This document shows, piece by piece, positions 14,260 through 17,127 of a stretch of 17,127 nucleotides of DNA. How positions within the stretch are numbered: the stretch's first letter is position 1; each line of letters starts with the position of its first letter. The notes under the pieces are model-generated. The model was given only the letters and a program-made list of their open reading frames with translations. It was not told the origin of the DNA and ran no database searches. A program made the position numbers and the translations under genes. This stretch comes from Candidatus Binatia bacterium (GTDB lineage: Bacteria > Desulfobacterota_B > Binatia > UBA9968 > JAJDTQ01), in the NCBI GenBank assembly GCA_022827045.1, contig JAJDTQ010000054.1, forward strand, positions 1-17,127. Reading direction: 5' to 3'.

Positions 14260-15969
14260 CCGCACGATCGCCAGCCAGACCGAAGCCCTGGTCGCCTACG
14301 CCGAGTGTCACGGGTACCGCGTCGCGCCCGACATGATCATCGAGGACGACGGCTACAGCGGCGCCGTTCTCGAACGCCCGGGACTCGAGCGGGTCAGGGA
14401 CCTCGCCGCGGAAGGGCGCATCGACACGGTGGTGGCGCATGCCCCGGACCGCTTGAGCCGGCGCTATGCCTATCAGGTTGTGATCATCGAGGAGCTGGCC
14501 CGCCAAGGCGTCGAGACCGTGTTCGTGAACGCTCCGTCGATGGAAACCCCCGAGGACCACCTCCTCGTCCAGTTCCAGGGCATGATCGCGGAATATGAAC
14601 GCGCGCAGATTCTGGAGCGTTCCCGGCGCGGCAAGCGTCACCGGGCGCGCCGCGGCGAAGTCGCCGTCCTCAGCGGCGCGCCCTATGGCTACCGCTACCA
14701 CAAGAAGACCCCGGACAGCGATGCGTTCTACGAAATCATCGAACCGCAGGCTTCGGTGGTTCGCGAGGTCTACCGCTGCTACACTTGCGACCACATGAGC
14801 ATCGGCGCGATCACGCGCAATCTCAAGGAGCGCGAGGTCCCTACGGCCACGGGGCGTTCGCGCTGGGAACGCTCGACCGTGTGGGCGATTCTGCGCAACC
14901 CCGCCTACAAGGGGACGGCCTGTTTCGGCAAGACCCGCCAGATGCCGCGAAAAGTGTGACACGTCCTGTACGCCTGAGCGGAGGCTTCGCCAGCGCCACT
15001 ACCGGCAGTCACGAGAAACCGCGTGAGGAGTGGATCGAGATCCCGGTGCCGGCGATCGTCAGCGAGGAGACCTTCGCCCTGGCCGAAGAGCGGCTGGAGA
15101 GAAACAAGATCCACTCGCCGCGGCGCACCAAGACACTCAGCGTGGTCCAGGGACTGGTCTCCTGCGGCAAATGCGGCTACGCGTGGTATCGCACCTCGGC
15201 CCAGACGAGCGCCCGCAAGATCTCCTATTACCGCTGCCTGGGATCCGATTCGTGGCGCCACCTCAACGGGCCGCTGTGCGACAGCCGTCCGGTGCGCCAG
15301 GAACTGCTTGATGACGTCGTCTGGACCGAGGTGGTCCGCCTGCTGGAGAACCCTGCACTGATCAGCGCGGAAATCGACCGGCGACTGGAGGCGGCCCGTG
15401 CCTCCGACCCCAACCAGCAGCGCGAGGCCGACCTGCGGCACCGGCTGATCAGGGTCCGCAAGAGCATCGACCGCCTGGTCAATGCCTATCAGGAGGAGTT
15501 GATCACCATCGACGAGCTGCGTGACAGAACGCCTGAGCTTCGCCGTCAGGAGCAGGCGCTGCATCGCGAACTGCAATCCGCGGTCGATCAGGCCAAGGAG
15601 CGCGAGACCTACCTGCGGCTCGCCGAGACCCTGACCGACTTTCTGGAGAGGCTGCGCTCGTCCGCCGAAACCCTCGACATCGCGGAACGTCAACGCATCG
15701 TACGGCTCCTCGTGAAGGAGGTGTTGGTCAGCGAAGACAAAATCACGATCCGCCATTCAATCCCGATCTCGGGCTCGCCAGGAAGCGGTCCAGACCCCTC
15801 GAAATCCGCCACGGACCGCCCCGAAGGCGAAGGTTACCTTTTGCGTTCAGGGCGTCACCTCACCGCTGCTTTCCAACATCTTCCTGCACCATGTGCTGGA
15901 CGTGTGGTTCGAGAAAGTGGCGAAGCCGCGCCTGAACGGACAGTGCCAACTGGTGAGATTTGCCGATGA
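14207..15969 (+). pseudogene. Large serine recombinase, one frameshift near 14951
   Basis: Start ATG 14207 has AGGAG seven bases upstream. Residues 1-150 are a resolvase-type catalytic domain: ALYARVSGEQ with nucleophile Ser11, EDDGYSGAVLERPGLER, and VVAHAPDRLSRRYAYQV with the conserved DRLSR. A recombinase domain follows (GAPYGYRYHK, ITRNLKEREVPTATGRSRWE, VWAILRNPAYKGTACFGKTR). At the CGA-AAA-GTG-TGA stretch (14948-14959) the frame closes, and the next domains continue in the -1 frame: zinc ribbon (LVSCGKCGYAWY, then YYRCLG and LCDSRPVRQELLD) and a long coiled coil (about 15360-15700). One missing A in the A run explains the shift; a sequencing error or ribosomal slippage are alternatives. 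The -1 frame has no stop inside the element and ends 37 codons beyond it at 15967-15969, in maturase DNA. Serine recombinases cut and rejoin DNA at a 2-bp core. Confidence 0.85.
15833..15857 (-). repeat. Right terminal inverted repeat of the recombinase element
   Basis: Exact reverse complement of 13623-13647. It also encodes, in the recombinase frame, the residues YLLRSGRH near the C-terminus, so the repeat doubles as coding sequence. The proposed GT crossover is at 15854-15855, inside the repeat. Confidence 0.85.
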
Positions 15970-16531
15970 CTTTGTCATCGCCCTCGAAGACCGCCACAGC
16001 GGCAAGCGGCTGCTTGACGTGCTGGGCAAACGTCTCGGTCGATACGGGCTCACGCTCCATGAGACCAAGACGCGCTATGTGGACTTCCGCCGGAGACGCC
16101 CCTACGGGCGTCACTGGATGGCGTCGGCCACGACGTTCGACTTCCTCGGCTTCACCCACGTATGGGGGCGGTCGATGCAGGGCAAGGACGTCGTTCGCCA
16201 GATCACGGCGAAAGGCCGTTTCGCCCGTGCACTGAAGTCGGTGCACCAGTGGTGCAAGAGATACCGGCACCTGCCGGTCAAGGTCCAGCAGGACCACCTT
16301 GCCCGGCTGATACGGGGCCACTGCGCATACTATGGTCTGACGGGGAACGGCAAACGTCTGGAGTGGTTCCGCTACCAGGTCGCCCGCATCTGGCGGAAGT
16401 GGCTCTCACGCCGCAGCCGCCTCCGGCGCATGAACTGGGACCGGATGAATGCACTCCTCAAGAGATATCCTCTGCCGTACGTCACGATCACACGCTCATG
16501 GCGACGTGCATTGAGCGAACCTGTCAGGTGA
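15856..16531 (+). CDS. ltrA: Group II intron reverse transcriptase/maturase, 3' part (split gene)
   Basis: Continues the maturase in the correct frame: TSPLLSNIFLHHVLDVWFEK (RT4/5 region), then QLVRFADDFVIALED, where FADD is the catalytic aspartate pair of the polymerase (RT5), then GKRLGRYGLTLHETKTRYVD (RT6) and FDFLGFTHVWGRS (RT7). After this comes the maturase (X) domain with VHQWCKRYRHLPVKVQQDHL, ARLIRGHCAYYGLTGNGKRL and WFRYQVARIWRKWLSRRSR. There is no DNA-binding/HNH endonuclease extension after residue about 420. The segment has no start of its own, the first internal candidate being around 15893, so it is probably untranslated while the insertion is present. The TGA at 16529-16531 lies directly before the intron domain V-like hairpin. 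Confidence 0.88.
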
Positions 16532-16532
16532 G

Positions 16533-16565
16533 GAACCGAGTGCGTCAGTCGCGCACGCTCGGCTC
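16533..16565 (+). ncRNA. Group II intron domain V-like hairpin
   Basis: 33 bases fold as GAACCGAG with CTCGGCTC, an unpaired CG on the 3' side, and an upper stem TGCG with CGCA closing a seven-base loop. Length, the two-base bulge and the position after the maturase stop fit domain V, the catalytic core of group II introns. The usual catalytic triad AGC reads AAC here, with A opposite C instead of G opposite U. Confidence 0.65.
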
Positions 16566-16567
16566 TG

Positions 16568-16603
16568 TGGGGGGAGGGGCTCGGTAACGACCCCTCCTAC
16601 CCG
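16568..16603 (+). ncRNA. Group II intron domain VI-like hairpin with bulged A
   Basis: GGGGGGAGGGG pairs with CCCCTCCTACCC around the loop CTCGGTAACGA, leaving TA unpaired on the 3' side; this A (16599) is the candidate branch-point. The hairpin directly follows domain V. The first 28 bases recur exactly in inverted form at 12400-12427. Confidence 0.6.
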
Positions 16604-16619
16604 GCCGGTTATGAAAAAG

Positions 16620-16733
16620 TTATGAATCCCGGCATCGGGGTTGAAATAGTGTTGAATCGACGAGTTTGCCGAGATCTTCCAGGGCTGTCTCTCGCTCGTC
16701 AATAGTCAGGATTAGTTCATATAAATCGGCGGG
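16620..16733 (-). pseudogene. Short minus-strand protein-like remnant
   Basis: The minus strand reads ADLYELILTIDERETALEDL, then GKLVDSTLFQPRCRDS and TAA at 16620-16622. The same frame, before an in-frame TAA at 16734-16736, reads IGDFDAVPEDPDDLG. No start codon is present. It may be the remains of a gene broken by a stop and overlapped by the plus-strand gene to its right, or chance. Confidence 0.25.
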
Positions 16734-16737
16734 TTAA

Positions 16738-17127
16738 CCTAAGTCATCCGGATCCTCTGGCACGGCGTCGAAGTCGCCAATCGAGGAAATCGACGCCCAG
16801 ACACAGCGCCTCGACCGCTCAGCCGACCGCCTCATCCCCGGCCTCCGCGACCTTCAGCATGAGCAGGACGGCTCCGAGATCAAGTCCCGCGAGCTCGAAC
16901 TCATCACCGACCGGGTGCAGAACCTCTCCGCTCGCCGCGACGCCTTCGAGAAGATGCGCGACGCCGTAGCCGAGGACTACCTGAACGCGACCGGACAGAC
17001 CTGGCGGCCCCGCAGCGGATCGCACACCAGCCAGACCGGCAAGCTCACCTCCGCCGCCATCGACGCCCGTGACTTCATGCGCGCCCGCAAGGACCGCAAG
17101 ACCCAGGCGCACCTGCCCGAAGGAACC
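16738..17127 (+). CDS. DUF2493 (SLOG-fold) plasmid/ICE protein, N-terminal part, truncated
   Basis: An open plus-strand frame runs from after the TAA at 16735-16737 to the window end. It includes LRDLQHEQDGSEIKSRELEL, ITDRVQNLSARRDAFEKMRD, then TGQTWRPRSGSHTSQTGKLT, SAAIDARDFMRARKDRK and LPEGT. This matches my memory of the coiled-coil N-terminal region that precedes the SLOG (DUF2493) domain of proteins common on alphaproteobacterial and gammaproteobacterial plasmids and integrative elements; the SLOG domain would start just past the window. There is no ATG, GTG or TTG in frame before GTG 16915, so the native N-terminus is missing or moved out of frame, possibly because of events at the neighbouring intron. 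Function of the family is unknown; a nucleotide-binding role is inferred from the SLOG fold. Confidence 0.6.

Larger units (their letters stand above)
13621..15855 (+). mobile_element. Serine-recombinase element with terminal inverted repeats
   Basis: The element is 2235 bases if bounded by the GT dinucleotides at 13619-13620 and 15854-15855. Its ends carry exact 25-bp inverted repeats (13623-13647 and 15833-15857; the right one overlaps the crossover). It holds three plus-strand genes in close order: an HTH/ribbon-helix-helix protein, a 68-aa protein and a large serine recombinase. Removing the element at GT rejoins the maturase codons as Q-G-G-V-T-S-P-L-L, the normal family sequence. No target duplication longer than the GT is visible, as expected for serine recombination. 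Confidence 0.8.
12464..16611 (+). mobile_element. Group II intron with maturase ORF, interrupted by a recombinase element
   Basis: The 5' boundary is placed at GTGCG (12464-12468), which fits the group II 5' consensus GUGYG. About 500 bases of structured, non-coding RNA sequence (domains I-IV) precede the maturase gene. A domain V-like hairpin follows directly after the maturase stop and a domain VI-like hairpin with a bulged A ends near 16603. Both boundaries are approximate: the 3' end is set where similarity to the inverted mini-copy stops. Without the 2.2-kb insertion at 13621-15855 the intron is about 1.9 kb, a normal size. Group II introns move as RNA by reverse splicing and target-primed reverse transcription. 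The maturase lacks an HNH endonuclease tail, as in many bacterial classes. Confidence 0.75.

Noticed and set aside
14948..14959. Programmed -1 frameshifting in the recombinase gene
   Set aside because: CGA-AAA-GTG lacks an X-XXY-YYZ heptamer and I see no clear stimulatory structure; a one-base deletion is simpler.

Overview
This is a GC-rich proteobacterial window, probably gammaproteobacterial. I judge this from codon use, the gene families and GC-rich Shine-Dalgarno sites; I have no taxonomic marker gene and cannot name a genus. It joins an ordinary chromosomal stretch (about 1-4.7 kb) to a mosaic of duplicated genes, decayed genes and nested mobile elements (about 4.8-17.1 kb).

Layout. 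At the left edge is the C-terminus of an AsmA-like protein, then an unnamed 187-aa protein, a secreted YHS-domain protein (minus strand), an ABC-type solute-binding protein, a 58-aa one-helix membrane protein (minus) and a membrane-anchored thermonuclease-family protein (minus). From 4820 to 12315 a block is bracketed by two direct copies of a CCDC90/DUF1640-type coiled-coil gene. Each copy has the same promoter geometry, which puts the transcription start at the ATG (leaderless), and a related short hairpin downstream. Between the copies lie an AT-rich, secreted, cysteine-containing orphan protein, at least three frameshifted genes (a Sel1-repeat gene, a membrane-anchored unknown and a second unknown), and an intact 918-aa patatin-like phospholipase whose catalytic halves are separated by a multi-spanning membrane segment.

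The right part (about 12.35-16.61 kb) is a group II intron with a maturase ORF. Its reverse-transcriptase gene is split between codons for the QGGV...SPLL region by a 2.2-kb serine-recombinase element. That element has 25-bp perfect terminal inverted repeats and carries an HTH/ribbon-helix-helix gene, a small unknown gene and a large serine recombinase gene with one frameshift. Recombining the two GT dinucleotides at its ends restores an uninterrupted maturase frame. Upstream of the intron, head-to-head, is a tiny inverted derivative containing sequences from both intron ends but none of the middle; together they form a very long perfect hairpin. The window ends inside a 5'-truncated gene resembling the N-terminal part of plasmid/ICE DUF2493 (SLOG-fold) proteins, so the right side probably belongs to a mobile replicon or integrated element.

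How the genes relate: the left genes look like independent transcription units. The right side is best read as successive insertion: intron into an accessory region, then recombinase element into the intron. The patatin phospholipase is the only large intact cargo gene between the coiled-coil copies. No tRNA, rRNA or CRISPR array was seen.
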